Below are positions 18,922-28,359 of a DNA stretch of 64,000 nt, in pieces. Within the stretch, counting starts at the first letter, position 1, and every line of letters begins with the position of its first letter. Source of the DNA: Chromohalobacter marismortui (GTDB taxonomy: Bacteria; Pseudomonadota; Gammaproteobacteria; Pseudomonadales; Halomonadaceae); the NCBI RefSeq assembly GCF_004364315.1, contig NZ_SOBR01000004.1, positions 62,001 to 126,000 on the forward strand. Direction: 5' to 3'. Under the pieces are notes generated by a model, which was not told where the DNA came from, searched no databases, and was given only the letters and a program-made list of their open reading frames with translations. The translations under genes were made by a program, and so were the position numbers.

Positions 18922-19296
18922 GAGTCACCTATCCATCCCAACTGGCGGTGCCCGATGACCGGCCCCGGGACGCCGCCATTCTCACGCGTTTCCTGCACAA
19001 TGCCCCGCGAGCGACATGGCCGCGGTGCGAACCGCTGTGTACGCGTTACCATTCCGGGTACACGCGACGACGCCCTTCCCGGCCCTTGGAGCGGCAGACC
19101 CGCCGGCACGCGCCGGATGGTGTCGCGACCATGCGATGACTGCGGCCGGATGGCCGCGTCCGAATGCCTTCCCGCCCTGAAACATTACCGCTTGGTCGCA
19201 TAAACAAAGGGATAATATCTCAAAATACGAGATTATTACATACTCCAGTTCCCTAGCATGACAACAAAGCCGTTCGCGAAGGTCTTAGGAGTCAAC
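18922..19296. other. 375-bp intergenic region between vanB and the TAXI transporter genes
   Basis: No coding sequence with a convincing ribosome site was found. It holds a 6-bp GC hairpin (GCGGCC-GGAT-GGCCGC, 19142-19157), a smaller one near 19100, and an AT-rich stretch with the inverted repeat ATCTC-AAAATAC-GAGAT at 19218-19234. The latter lies about 65 bp before the TAXI gene and could be an operator, perhaps for the IclR regulator of the same cluster. Confidence 0.5.
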
Positions 19297-20241
19297 ATGA
19301 ACCATCTCAAAACAAAAACTGTCGCTTTTGCGGTGCTTCTTTTGTTCGCTTCGGCGACACAGGCACAGCAACTCGGCATCGGCACGATGGGCCAGGGTAC
19401 CAGCGGGTATTCCATGGGCGCCGCGATTGCACGCGTGCTATCGGACAACGGCATAGACGCCCTGGTGCAGCCTAGTGCAGGCACCAGTGCCTATCTGCCT
19501 CTGATCGACATGGGGGAGCTCGACCTCGGCATTGCCAATGCCATCGAGGTCAGCGACGCGGTCTCTGGCCAGGGTTACTTCGAAGGACACGCTCTAAAGA
19601 ATATTGCACCGGCCGCGCGTCTCTATCCGTTTAGGGTGGGGATCTTCGTGCGCGACGATAGCGATATACAGACGGTTGCGGATCTGGCTGGGCATTCCGT
19701 CACCTATGGCTTCACCAGTCAAGCCACGATGAACCGCGTGTTGGACGCGATACTTGCCGCTGGCGGCCTCGAGCCGTCCGATATCGAGCAAGTCATGGTG
19801 CCTAATATCGTGCGAGGGGTGAACGCTTTCCTAACTGGCCAAGCTGATGGAGCCTTCTTCGCCGCAGGGTCCGGTAAGGTAACGGAAGCTGACGCCTCTG
19901 CGGGTGGCATTCACTTCCTTCCCTTGCCTGAAAGTGACGAGGCGGAAAAGCGTCTTCAGAGCGTCATCCCACAAGCCTACGTGGATACCCTCGAGCCGCG
20001 CGAAGGCCTGACGGGTATCGATAATCCCATGCCCATGATGGCCTATGACTACATGCTAGTTGTAGGAACCCACGTCCCTGATGAACAAGTGGCGCGTATC
20101 GTCACGATCCTGCGCGACAACAAGCAGGCACTTGTCGACTCCTTCGGCGCGTTCCAGGACATGGATCCCGACGCCATGTATGTCGATATCGGCGTGCCCT
20201 ACCACCCCGGCGCGCTCAGCGTACTGAATAGCAAAAACTAA
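19297..20241 (+). CDS. TAXI-family TRAP transporter periplasmic binding protein
   Basis: The 314-residue protein starts at MNHLKTKTVAF behind TTAGGAG and has a signal peptide cut after TQAQ near residue 24. The mature start QQLGIGTMGQGTSGYSMGAA is typical of TAXI (TRAP-associated extracytoplasmic immunogenic) proteins, which bind small anions or acids in the periplasm and deliver them to a fused DctQM permease. That permease is the next gene. The following IclR regulator and aromatic hydroxylase suggest that the ligand is an aromatic acid or phenol. Family firm, ligand unknown. Confidence 0.88.
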   Translation: MNHLKTKTVAFAVLLLFASATQAQQLGIGTMGQGTSGYSMGAAIARVLSDNGIDALVQPSAGTSAYLPLIDMGELDLGIANAIEVSDAVSGQGYFEGHALKNIAPAARLYPFRVGIFVRDDSDIQTVADLAGHSVTYGFTSQATMNRVLDAILAAGGLEPSDIEQVMVPNIVRGVNAFLTGQADGAFFAAGSGKVTEADASAGGIHFLPLPESDEAEKRLQSVIPQAYVDTLEPREGLTGIDNPMPMMAYDYMLVVGTHVPDEQVARIVTILRDNKQALVDSFGAFQDMDPDAMYVDIGVPYHPGALSVLNSKN

Positions 20242-20252
20242 AGGGCACGACC

Positions 20253-20280
20253 CCCACGGGCGCAGCAACGGGCCCGTGGG
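20253..20280 (+). other. stem-loop between binding-protein and permease genes
   Basis: CCCACGGGC (20253-20261) pairs perfectly with GCCCGTGGG (20272-20280) across a 10-base loop, without a T tract. Such hairpins after binding-protein genes often keep that message more abundant than the permease part. Confidence 0.6.
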
Positions 20281-20342
20281 AGGCTCACCCATTTCCGCGG
20301 CCGCAGCACGCCGTTCGGCTTTCGCCACTATCTGATTGATGG

Positions 20343-22262
20343 ATGACCGCCATGACCCTCTCGTCTCCAGGCACCCCTAGACGATCCACTCCCTATGGCC
20401 TGCTGACGGCGACGCTGGCCACGATCATGACCCTCTGTGCCATTCTTCAAGCGCTCGACGTCCCACAGATGCTGGGGCTCAGCCTCTATACCGAACAGTA
20501 TCTGGCCTCGATCCTAGCCTTCGCGCTCGGCATGACCTTCCTCGTGGCTCCCCGCTTCACCGGACGGCTACGTTTCCTCGACCCGCTCATGGCGCTGGCA
20601 GGCTTTTGTGCCGCTGGCTATATCGCCCTGAGCTACCCGACGATCGTCAACGAATTGGTCTATCGGCCCGTGGACGGCCTGACCGTCAGCCTGGTCATCG
20701 GCTTGCTGACGATCGAGGCCGTACGCCGGCTAACCGGACCGGGACTGACCGTCATCGTGTCCCTGTTTCTAGCCTATGGCCTCGTCGGTTACCTGCTGCC
20801 CTTCGAGATGACGCGACAGATTCTGTGGGACAGGCTCGCGATCTATGTGGTCATGGATACCAACGGCCTGATCGGCTTGCCACTAATGGTCACGGCCAGC
20901 ATGGTCTTTTCGTTCATATTTCTGGGCCAACTCCTCGTCAGTTCCGGCGGTAGCGCGTTCTTCAACGACTTGGCCCTGGCTTTGGTGGGACGCTCGCGAG
21001 GCGGGGCGGCCAAGATTGCGGTGGTCTCGTCTTTTCTCTTTGGCAGCGTCTCGGGCAGCGCGGTCGCCAATGTCGCGGCCTCGGGCGGCGTCACCCTGCC
21101 GCTGATGCGCCGAGCAGGCTACAAACCCCACATGGCCGCCGCGATCGAGGCACTTTCTTCCACCGGGGGGCAGCTTGCGCCGCCGATCATGGGGGCGGCT
21201 GCATTCCTGATGGCGGAGTTCCTGCAGATTTCTTTCGCCACGGTGATCCTGGCGGCAGTAATCCCCTCCTTGCTCTATTATCTGGCGATCTTCTTCTACA
21301 TCGATGCCCACGCCGCCGCGAACGGCATGTCTCTGCCCGAGGACGTGGAAATTCGCCCACTTCGGCAAGTATTAGCGGACGGTTGGCAGTTCGTCGCCCC
21401 CTTCGTGATTCTCATCTGTGGCTTATTCGGACTAAACTGGCGCCCGGAACTTGCCGCACTGGCGGCCGCGCTGGCATTGGCCCTTCTGGCGTTGTTCCTG
21501 CCCTACCGCGGGAAGCGCAGCCGCCTAGGCGACCTGCTGCGCGCATTTCCCGACGCGGGCAAGGGCATGATCGAGATCGTCATCATCGCGGCAGCCGCTG
21601 GGATGGTCATCGGTGTCCTTAACATCTCGGGCCTTGCGTTTTCCCTGACACTGAACCTAGTGGCGATGGCGGAAGGTAGCCTGATGTTACTTCTGCTTAT
21701 CGCAGCACTTGTCAGTGTCGTGCTGGGCATGGGGATGCCCACCGTTGGGGTCTACGTGCTTCTGGCCAGCCTGATCGGCCCCGCCCTCGTGCGTGCCGGG
21801 ATCGAGCCCATCGCCGCGCACATGTTCCTGCTCTACTTCGGCATGCTGTCGATGATCACACCCCCTGTCGCCTTGGCGAGTTTCACCGCCGCGACCATGG
21901 CCGGCGCCGAAGCGATGAAAACCGGCTGGCAAGCGTTCCGCATGGGCTGGGTGGCTTATCTGATCCCCTTCGTCATGGTGTTCGAGCCGGGGCTGGTCAT
22001 GCAGGCCGAACCCGCTGACGTCATGTGGCAACTCACCGGCGCCCTGATTGGAGTCTGGTTCGCGACCGGCGCCATCTACGGTTATCTCACCCGGCACTTG
22101 GGCATCGTGGAGCGCATCCTTTTAGGCACGATTGCGTTGGCGGGAATCTTACCGTTTTCGCTGGGTTGGGGTGGACATCTGGTCAACCTGCTCGCCATCT
22201 TCGCAGGCGTGGTTCTCATATTTCGTACTCGGTTAATCCCGAGTCTATCTGGAAGGAGTTGA
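20343..22262 (+). CDS. TRAP transporter fused permease (DctQM-type, TAXI system)
   Basis: The 639-residue integral membrane protein has around 16 to 18 hydrophobic segments. The first part corresponds to the small DctQ-like subunit and the rest to DctM, with conserved LFGSVSGSAVANVAASGGVTLP near residue 235 and GMGMPTVGVYVLLASLIGPA near residue 462. Fused permeases of this length pair with TAXI binding proteins and use an ion gradient, often Na+. The start is ATG with a weak ribosome site; ATG at 20352 is an alternative. Its stop lies 3 bp before the likely start of the IclR gene, so the three genes form an operon. Confidence 0.9.
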   Translation: MTAMTLSSPGTPRRSTPYGLLTATLATIMTLCAILQALDVPQMLGLSLYTEQYLASILAFALGMTFLVAPRFTGRLRFLDPLMALAGFCAAGYIALSYPTIVNELVYRPVDGLTVSLVIGLLTIEAVRRLTGPGLTVIVSLFLAYGLVGYLLPFEMTRQILWDRLAIYVVMDTNGLIGLPLMVTASMVFSFIFLGQLLVSSGGSAFFNDLALALVGRSRGGAAKIAVVSSFLFGSVSGSAVANVAASGGVTLPLMRRAGYKPHMAAAIEALSSTGGQLAPPIMGAAAFLMAEFLQISFATVILAAVIPSLLYYLAIFFYIDAHAAANGMSLPEDVEIRPLRQVLADGWQFVAPFVILICGLFGLNWRPELAALAAALALALLALFLPYRGKRSRLGDLLRAFPDAGKGMIEIVIIAAAAGMVIGVLNISGLAFSLTLNLVAMAEGSLMLLLLIAALVSVVLGMGMPTVGVYVLLASLIGPALVRAGIEPIAAHMFLLYFGMLSMITPPVALASFTAATMAGAEAMKTGWQAFRMGWVAYLIPFVMVFEPGLVMQAEPADVMWQLTGALIGVWFATGAIYGYLTRHLGIVERILLGTIALAGILPFSLGWGGHLVNLLAIFAGVVLIFRTRLIPSLSGRS

Positions 22263-22265
22263 TTG

Positions 22266-23084
22266 GTGGCCGAAGGAAGCGCCTCTTCAAGCCTCACACG
22301 GCTGATGTCGATCCTCGACATTTTTACCGAAACACGTCCGGAATGGTCGTCGGACGACATGATGACCGTGCTCGGTTATCCACGTCCAACGCTCTACCGC
22401 TATCTCAAGGTCCTCACCGATTCCGGCATGCTTGCCTCTAATGGGCATGGCATCTACACGCTCGGGCCCAAGGTCGTTGAGATGGATCATCTCCTTCGGT
22501 TATCCGACCGCCTTGTCGGTATCGGGCGTCCCGTCGTCGAGCGACTGACCGAGCAGTACGCCTGTACCGCTTTTCTCGTGCGCTGGTACCGCAACCGACT
22601 TCTCTGCATGCACTCGGAAACATCGCTTGAGGCCCCGCTCAGCAGCTACCCGCGTGGTCGCGTCATGCCCATGAACCGGGGAGCCATTGCACGCACGATC
22701 CTCGCCCATCTGCAATCTCGCAAGGCGCGCAAGATCATTGAGTCCTTCGCCCCCGAAGGTCCCGAAGACGCCCGCAAAGCCTATATCGACGAGCAGATCT
22801 CGGCGCTGCGCACGGTTCGCCGGAACGGCTACGCCATCGCGTTCGGCGAGGTCACTCCCGGTGTGGTCGGCGTCGCTTCGCCGATTTTCGACGAAGCCGC
22901 GGAGCCCGCCGGTGCGCTCTGCATGACCATGCGACAGGAAGACTGTCCTCATGAGTTGCGCACCCTAATCACACAGGCAGTGCCCACCGCCGCCAACAAC
23001 ATCACCGGGACGCTGCGACAGTCCCGTCATACCGGCGCGGACCACACCCACCTCCCCCCACAAGAGGAAGTTAAAAACCGATGA
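22266..23084 (+). CDS. IclR-family transcriptional regulator
   Basis: The protein of about 272 residues has an N-terminal winged helix (SLTRLMSILDIF, then TVLGYPRPTLYRYLKVLTDSGML) and a C-terminal IclR effector domain. The likely start is GTG at 22266, seven bases after AAGGAG; TTG at 22263 is too close to the ribosome site. Its last four bases overlap the ATG of the flavoprotein hydroxylase, so regulator and enzyme are translationally coupled. It probably controls the transporter and hydroxylase in response to the hydroxylase substrate. The N-terminal helix-turn-helix departs somewhat from the usual IclR consensus (TVLGYPRPT). Confidence 0.85.
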   Translation: MAEGSASSSLTRLMSILDIFTETRPEWSSDDMMTVLGYPRPTLYRYLKVLTDSGMLASNGHGIYTLGPKVVEMDHLLRLSDRLVGIGRPVVERLTEQYACTAFLVRWYRNRLLCMHSETSLEAPLSSYPRGRVMPMNRGAIARTILAHLQSRKARKIIESFAPEGPEDARKAYIDEQISALRTVRRNGYAIAFGEVTPGVVGVASPIFDEAAEPAGALCMTMRQEDCPHELRTLITQAVPTAANNITGTLRQSRHTGADHTHLPPQEEVKNR

Positions 23085-24685
23085 AAAACCAACAAGATGC
23101 GGATGTCATCATTTCAGGGGGCGGCCCCGTCGGAATGGGGCTGGCAATCGAGCTGGGCCAGCGCGGCATCGACGTTCTGGTGATCGAAAAACATCCGTCG
23201 CCGCAGCGAGTCCCCAAGGGACAGAACCTGACGCAACGGACGATGGAACATTTTCGTGCCTGGGGCGCCGAATCCGAACTGCGCGCGGCCCGCACCGTGC
23301 CGGCCAACTTCGGTATTGGCGGATTGACCAGCTATGGCACGCTGCTGGGTGACTATCACTACGACTGGATGAAGCGCGAACTCGTTCACTCCTATTACGG
23401 CGCCGACAACGAGCGGTTGCCTCAGTACGCCACCGAGGAAGTCCTGCGCGCCCGGGCGGCCTCTCTGGACAGCGTGACGCTGCTGACCCGGCGGGAAGTG
23501 CGTGAAGTTCGAGAGGATGCGGAAGGCGTGACCGTCACGGTTCACGACCGCACCGACGGTACGAAGGCGACGTTCCGCGCCGCTTATGTCGTCGGGGCGG
23601 ATGGTAGCCGGTCGGTGGTACGCGAATCCGTCGGACTGACGCAGATCGTATTCGACCACGACCGCTTGATGGTCCTACTCGTGTTTCAGTCCGATACGCT
23701 GCATCGCGCCCTGTTGGACAAGCATCCCGGCAAGAGCTTTTTCAATGTCCTGCATCCGGACCTTCAGGGTTACTGGCTGTTCTTCGGTCGCGTCGACCTG
23801 GAAGGCGAGTTCTTCTTCCATGCGCCCGTTCCCGACGACGCAGACCCCGAGACCTTCGACTTCCAAGGGTACGTCGAACGCGCTGTCGGCCAATCCATCG
23901 ACATGCATATCCGCCATCGTGGGTTCTGGGATTGTCGCGTCGCCATCGCCGACAGTTACGGCAGTGAACGCACCTTCATCGCCGGGGACGCCGCGCATAA
24001 TCACCCGCCCTATGGCGGTTACGGCATCAACACCGGCTTCGAGGACGCCCGCAATCTTGGCTGGAAACTCACCGCGCGTCTCAAAGGCTGGGGTGGCCCC
24101 GAGCTGCTGGCCTCCTACGATGCCGAACGTCGGCCGGTCTTCTGGTCCACGGCGAAGGACTTCATCGAGAAGTCCATCGAGACCGACCGCGACTTCTTGG
24201 CAACCTACGATCCAACCACAGACCTTGCCGAATTCGAGGCCGTCTGGTCCGCCCGCGCACGTGGCGCGGTCAATGAAGTCGGTGATTTCCAACCCAACTA
24301 CCGTGGCTCTCGCGTCGTGGCCGGCTCGCGGGACGGCACCGCCAGCGCGAAGGGTGCGCATAGTTTCATCGCCCAGCCGGGGTATCACCTCGCGCCGCGG
24401 GCGCTTCCCGAGGGAGGCACAACCCATGATCGACTCGGCTCGGGGTTCTCGCTGATCGCACTCGGACAGGCCAGCGCCGCGGCACGTTTTGCCGAGGACG
24501 CGGCCCGGTTGCATATTCCCTTGACGGTCATCGAAAGCGCTGCCCCGGGAGAGGAAGATGAAACGGCCGACTACGGCGCATCGCTCATACTCGTGCGTCC
24601 CGATCAGTTCGTGGCCTGGGCCGGCGACACGATACCTAGTGACCTCGATGCAAACGACATACTGAAGTTAGCGATCGGCGCCTGA
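23081..24685 (+). CDS. FAD-dependent phenol/3-hydroxyphenylpropionate hydroxylase-type monooxygenase
   Basis: The 534-residue protein is a large class A flavoprotein hydroxylase: GGGPVGMGLAIELGQRGI at residues 11-28, the DG motif VGADGSRSVVRE near 170, and the GD motif FIAGDAAHNHPPYGGYGINTGFEDARNLGWKL near 305. A C-terminal thioredoxin-like domain of about 120 residues follows, ending in DLDANDILKLAIGA. Relatives include MhpA, TfdB and PheA, which hydroxylate phenols to catechols. No ring-cleavage gene follows directly; the catechol product may be used elsewhere in the window or genome. AGAGGAAG precedes the ATG, which overlaps the IclR stop. Confidence 0.85.
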   Translation: MKNQQDADVIISGGGPVGMGLAIELGQRGIDVLVIEKHPSPQRVPKGQNLTQRTMEHFRAWGAESELRAARTVPANFGIGGLTSYGTLLGDYHYDWMKRELVHSYYGADNERLPQYATEEVLRARAASLDSVTLLTRREVREVREDAEGVTVTVHDRTDGTKATFRAAYVVGADGSRSVVRESVGLTQIVFDHDRLMVLLVFQSDTLHRALLDKHPGKSFFNVLHPDLQGYWLFFGRVDLEGEFFFHAPVPDDADPETFDFQGYVERAVGQSIDMHIRHRGFWDCRVAIADSYGSERTFIAGDAAHNHPPYGGYGINTGFEDARNLGWKLTARLKGWGGPELLASYDAERRPVFWSTAKDFIEKSIETDRDFLATYDPTTDLAEFEAVWSARARGAVNEVGDFQPNYRGSRVVAGSRDGTASAKGAHSFIAQPGYHLAPRALPEGGTTHDRLGSGFSLIALGQASAAARFAEDAARLHIPLTVIESAAPGEEDETADYGASLILVRPDQFVAWAGDTIPSDLDANDILKLAIGA

Positions 24686-24733
24686 AAATAGCGAGTAGGC
24701 GATAGGGAATCCCTTCGGCTTCCCTGTCATGCT

Positions 24734-25966
24734 CTAGTTCGCGCCGTCTCCATTAACGCTATCAACCGCGAACCGCTGTGCCAAGCCGTCGGCGAACTTC
24801 TTTTGAGCGAAATTCAACCCTCCGCTACGCCGGTAGGTGATACCAATCCGGCGACGATTGTCCGGCAACGTCACCGGCACACGAACCAGTCCCTCCGGCA
24901 GCGCCCTGACTTTGCGCGGTGAGTAGAGCAATAACGCCAGGCTCTGACTTTCGCGCACCATGTTTTCGGCCAAATGAAACGTCACGATTTCACATGGCTG
25001 AACGGGGGGCGTTTGTCCGATGTCCAGGAAAAGAGACTCGAAATAGGTACGTATCGGTGTCCCCGTCGGCGCCACGATCCAAGTCTGAAGTGCCAAGTCT
25101 TCCATCGATACGAATTGTCGGGCACAAGGATGATCCGAGCGCGCCAGCACCGTGATTTCTTCTTCGGAAAGCGGTACTTCGACTAACTCATCGTCTTCGC
25201 CAAACTCGCGTAACAAGCCGACGACTAGATCGATTTCGCCACGGCGCAGCGCATCCGTGAGCATCACATAGCTACCGGTCAACGCAGATAAATGCAATTG
25301 AGGATACGCCACCAGCAATTCGCCGAAGACCTGAGTGATTCTTTCCTGTTCACAGAACGGGGTCATCCCTACCGCCACGCGTCCAGTCACCTCGCCGGCC
25401 AGCCGATCGAGCCGTTCATTGAGCGGTAGCATCAGGGCACGCAGTCGATTGCGTAACGCCGACAATCTTTCCGCCACGGGCTCGGCCCGCAGGCCGCCGC
25501 CCGTACGTTGAAACAACGAAACTCCCAGCCTCACGGACAAGGCACCCAGCGTACGACTGACATGCGACTGAGAGGTACCGAGCACACCGGCCGCCACAGT
25601 GGCCTTACCCGTCTGAACCACAGCCGATACGCAATCAAGGTCAGCCCACGTCACATCGAAAGGCAGGGGCAAAGTGGTCACCCCAGCGCCGAGTAGTGCC
25701 TCACGCTCACGCCTCAGCTCCGCCACTAGGCGAGCACAATGTTGACGCACGACCTCGCCCTCGGGCGTCGGTTCCGCCCCACTCCAACCGCGTTGAAACA
25801 AGCTTATGGACAACGTCGATTCGGCACGATGAATGGTTCGCGAAAGGCTGCTTTGGCTGATATTGAGCGCCTTTGCGGCCCGCGAAAAACCCCGTTGCTC
25901 GGCGACGGCCAGAATGGCACGCACCTCACGGATGGAAAGACGGGGTGACACCTCATCGTGCGACAT
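24734..25966 (-). CDS. LysR-family regulator with two tandem helix-turn-helix domains
   Basis: The 410-residue protein starts at MSHDEVSPRLS behind CAGGAGGC. Residues 10-70 form a LysR-type DNA-binding domain (FSRAAKALNISQSSLSRTIHRAE); residues 106-166 form a second one (VAAGVLGTSQSHVSRTLGALSVRLGVSLFQRT). Then comes a normal LysR effector domain (RVAVGMTPF at about 192 onward). Standard LysR proteins have about 300 residues and a single helix-turn-helix. It is divergent from the VanB-like reductase gene (139 bp between start codons) and probably controls the reductase-Rieske pair. A relative with the same double architecture lies at 32.6-33.9 kb. Confidence 0.85.
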   Translation of the reverse strand: MSHDEVSPRLSIREVRAILAVAEQRGFSRAAKALNISQSSLSRTIHRAESTLSISLFQRGWSGAEPTPEGEVVRQHCARLVAELRREREALLGAGVTTLPLPFDVTWADLDCVSAVVQTGKATVAAGVLGTSQSHVSRTLGALSVRLGVSLFQRTGGGLRAEPVAERLSALRNRLRALMLPLNERLDRLAGEVTGRVAVGMTPFCEQERITQVFGELLVAYPQLHLSALTGSYVMLTDALRRGEIDLVVGLLREFGEDDELVEVPLSEEEITVLARSDHPCARQFVSMEDLALQTWIVAPTGTPIRTYFESLFLDIGQTPPVQPCEIVTFHLAENMVRESQSLALLLYSPRKVRALPEGLVRVPVTLPDNRRRIGITYRRSGGLNFAQKKFADGLAQRFAVDSVNGDGAN

Positions 25967-26079
25967 TCTCGTGCCTCCTGGCGGCTGGTTTTTCACTATA
26001 TCAAAAACGCAAAGCGCTATTTCACCTTCGCATGAGACGGCCGTGACGCTTTCACCTAACTTCAGAAAGACCTGACTAT

Positions 26080-26092
26080 CTTGGCAACCAAG
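26080..26092 (+). other. small inverted repeat at the ribosome site of the reductase gene
   Basis: CTTGG-CAA-CCAAG lies directly before TGAGGAG. It may be a leader hairpin that limits ribosome access or part of a regulator site. Short and low weight. Confidence 0.3.
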
Positions 26093-26104
26093 TGAGGAGA
26101 CAGC

Positions 26105-27079
26105 ATGCCTGACAAATATAAACCGGCGGTGGTGCTCAAGCGACGCGAGCTGACCGATCATATAAGTGAAATCACTCTGGGCTTAGCCGACGACTCACCC
26201 TTGCCGGCGTCCCGAGCAGGTGCGCATGTCGAGCTACGCTTTGGCGGAAACGACGGCCGATTCTTGCGTCATTACTCGCTTATCGGCCCGCTCGATCTCA
26301 CCAGCACTCATGAGCCTTTCTGGCGTATTGCCGTGCAACGTGAAAACCGCCGCCGGGGATCCGATTACATTCATCGGCATTTCAGAGCGGGCACTAACGT
26401 ACTGATATCTCCCGCGCTCAGCCCCTTTCGGCTGACTTCCGATGATGGCCCTGCTTTGCTTATCGCCGGCGGTATCGGCATTACCGCAATCCTCCCCATG
26501 CTGCGCTCCTGCGTGATGCGCCGACGCGATGTCCACATGCTCTATGTCGGGCGCAGCCGTGAGGCCATGGCCTATGTCGAGGAAGCCGAGGCGCTGGGGG
26601 GTGACGCCGTCACCGTGCATGACGCCACGGCGCTCGGAGGTAGGCCCGATCTCGACGCATTGCTCGCTCAGCAGCCCACCAATACCACCGCCTATGTGTG
26701 CGGCCCGCCGGCATTGATCGACGGCACCCGCCAAGCAGCGCAACGATTGGGATGGGCGCCGGAACGCGTGCGTCACGAGATATTCAATGCCGCCCACAAG
26801 GCCGAGGACCATGCCGTTACGGTGCAGACCCGAAGCGGTACGCAGATTCCCGTCTCACCCGGCCATACCTTGTTGGAAGCACTCGAAGCGGCCGGTGCCG
26901 AGACCTTTTCGGACTGCCGCCGCGGAGAGTGTGGCCTGTGCATCACCCCGGTCAGCAGCGTCGATACTGACATCGACCATCGCGATCGCTTTCTCACCCC
27001 CGATCAGAAACGGAGCAATCGGCAAATCGCCTTGTGCTGCTCTCGTCCGCGTTCGGGATCGATTGCACTCGATATCTGA
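26105..27079 (+). CDS. VanB-like oxygenase reductase (FMN, NAD, C-terminal ferredoxin)
   Basis: The 324-residue protein has the same domain order as VanB: LRHYSLIG at residues 54-61 for FMN, LIAGGIGITAIL near 119-130 and YVCGPPALIDG near 197 for the nucleotide, and a C-terminal [2Fe-2S] domain with Cys271, Cys276, Cys279 and Cys311. The next gene, 29 bp downstream, encodes a Rieske oxygenase, so this is its electron donor. TGAGGAG precedes the ATG. It is divergent from the double-HTH LysR gene. The low identity visible between this and VanB argues for a distinct substrate system rather than a recent duplication. Confidence 0.9.
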   Translation: MPDKYKPAVVLKRRELTDHISEITLGLADDSPLPASRAGAHVELRFGGNDGRFLRHYSLIGPLDLTSTHEPFWRIAVQRENRRRGSDYIHRHFRAGTNVLISPALSPFRLTSDDGPALLIAGGIGITAILPMLRSCVMRRRDVHMLYVGRSREAMAYVEEAEALGGDAVTVHDATALGGRPDLDALLAQQPTNTTAYVCGPPALIDGTRQAAQRLGWAPERVRHEIFNAAHKAEDHAVTVQTRSGTQIPVSPGHTLLEALEAAGAETFSDCRRGECGLCITPVSSVDTDIDHRDRFLTPDQKRSNRQIALCCSRPRSGSIALDI

Positions 27080-27108
27080 AAGATAAAAAAATAAAGGAGC
27101 TAACTGCC

Positions 27109-28221
27109 ATGATCCACGCTAGCCAAGCGATACCGCTCAACGACGAAGCCATTTTCGACGCCATGCCCATGGAAGAAGGTGGCCAATTCGCCAATCATGC
27201 CACGCCCCTGATTCGTAACTGCTGGTATGTGTGTGCGCGGCGCGATGAGGTGGGCCGTCAGCCTATCTCACGCCGCCTTCTCGACACGGATGTGGTCATG
27301 TACCGCACCCAAAGCGGCCAGCCGGTAGCCATGCATAATCGCTGTCCGCACCGTGCCTTTCCCCTAGTGAAAGGCCGGGTGGAGGGCGACCGGCTGGTGT
27401 GCGGTTATCACGGCATGGAGTTCGAACCCGACGGGCTATGCGCGCATCTGCCCGCGGTCTCTCATGTACCCGCCAACGCCTGTGTCCAAACCTATCCCAT
27501 TGCCGACCGCGGCCCATTGACCTGGATCTGGATGGGAGATCCCAACCTGGCCGACGAAGCATTGATCCCCGAACTGCCCTGGCTTGCTTCTCCTGAGTGG
27601 GGCAGCGTGACCGGTGGCTTTCATATCAAAACCGACTATGTGTCGATGCATGAAAATCTCATCGATCAGACCCACTTCCCCTTCTTGCATCCAGGCACGG
27701 TGGGGACGCCTGAGTACGCGCGGGCCAGCATGAGTGCCGCCACCGAGGGCAATCAGGTGATGATCAATCGCCGTCTAGACAACGCGCCGCCCCCGGGCAT
27801 TTACGGCAAACCGGCCGATATCATGCACAAGAACGTGGACCGCACCTCCGAGGCACGTTTCGTCTCACCTGCTGTGCATACTGCTCACGCCCAGATCTTC
27901 GATAACTATCCGGAGCCAAGTAAGCCCTCGGTATATGGCTATTACATAACGCATTGCTTCACGCCCGAATCCAACCATTCCATCCACTACTGGTGGTTCA
28001 ATTCGCGCGATTACCGACTTGACGATACCGACATCGATGACTTCATGCGTGATGCGAGTACGCAAGCGTACTATGAGGACGTCGAAGCGCTGGAATGGAT
28101 CATGGACGTCGTGCTGACCGACAAAGAAGCCCAGCAATTCGAGTTGAGTTTCGCGCCCGACAAGCCTGGTTTGATGGCTAGGCGAATCATGCATCGCCTG
28201 GCGATGTCTGAGCGGGGGTAA
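27109..28221 (+). CDS. Rieske non-heme iron oxygenase, probable O- or N-demethylase
   Basis: The 370-residue oxygenase starts behind AAAGGAG. Rieske ligands are Cys79-His81 and Cys98-His101; the iron site is Asn183, Asp186, His189 and His194 (NLIDQTHFPFLH). The family groups with single-component-type oxygenases such as vanillate, dicamba and phthalate-type enzymes, which remove methyl groups or hydroxylate aromatic acids. A formaldehyde dehydrogenase gene converges on it, and a gallate operon lies 6 kb away. A demethylase for syringate, 3-O-methylgallate or another methoxy compound is therefore plausible, but the sequence does not prove it. Confidence 0.87.
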   Translation: MIHASQAIPLNDEAIFDAMPMEEGGQFANHATPLIRNCWYVCARRDEVGRQPISRRLLDTDVVMYRTQSGQPVAMHNRCPHRAFPLVKGRVEGDRLVCGYHGMEFEPDGLCAHLPAVSHVPANACVQTYPIADRGPLTWIWMGDPNLADEALIPELPWLASPEWGSVTGGFHIKTDYVSMHENLIDQTHFPFLHPGTVGTPEYARASMSAATEGNQVMINRRLDNAPPPGIYGKPADIMHKNVDRTSEARFVSPAVHTAHAQIFDNYPEPSKPSVYGYYITHCFTPESNHSIHYWWFNSRDYRLDDTDIDDFMRDASTQAYYEDVEALEWIMDVVLTDKEAQQFELSFAPDKPGLMARRIMHRLAMSERG

Positions 28222-28263
28222 TGGCCGATCATCGACATGCATTGCTGGCATACTTTGTTCATC

Positions 28264-28302
28264 AATAATGAAGCCGGGCAATCATGGCCCGGCTTCATTA
28301 TT
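28264..28302. terminator. strong bidirectional-type hairpin between Rieske and fdhA genes
   Basis: A perfect 16-bp inverted repeat (AATAATGAAGCCGGGC and its complement) around a 7-base loop lies between the convergent oxygenase and fdhA genes. AT-rich ends on both sides suggest termination for both strands. Confidence 0.85.
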
Positions 28303-28359
28303 ACCTCATCTTGACACACCTTTCCCTATTTTACGCCTCAAGTTGATACCTTCATTTGC

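Noticed and set aside
24734-26161. Longer start for the LysR gene (475 codons)
   Set aside because: The extension would overlap the divergent reductase gene start and has no ribosome site, while CAGGAGGC precedes the chosen ATG.
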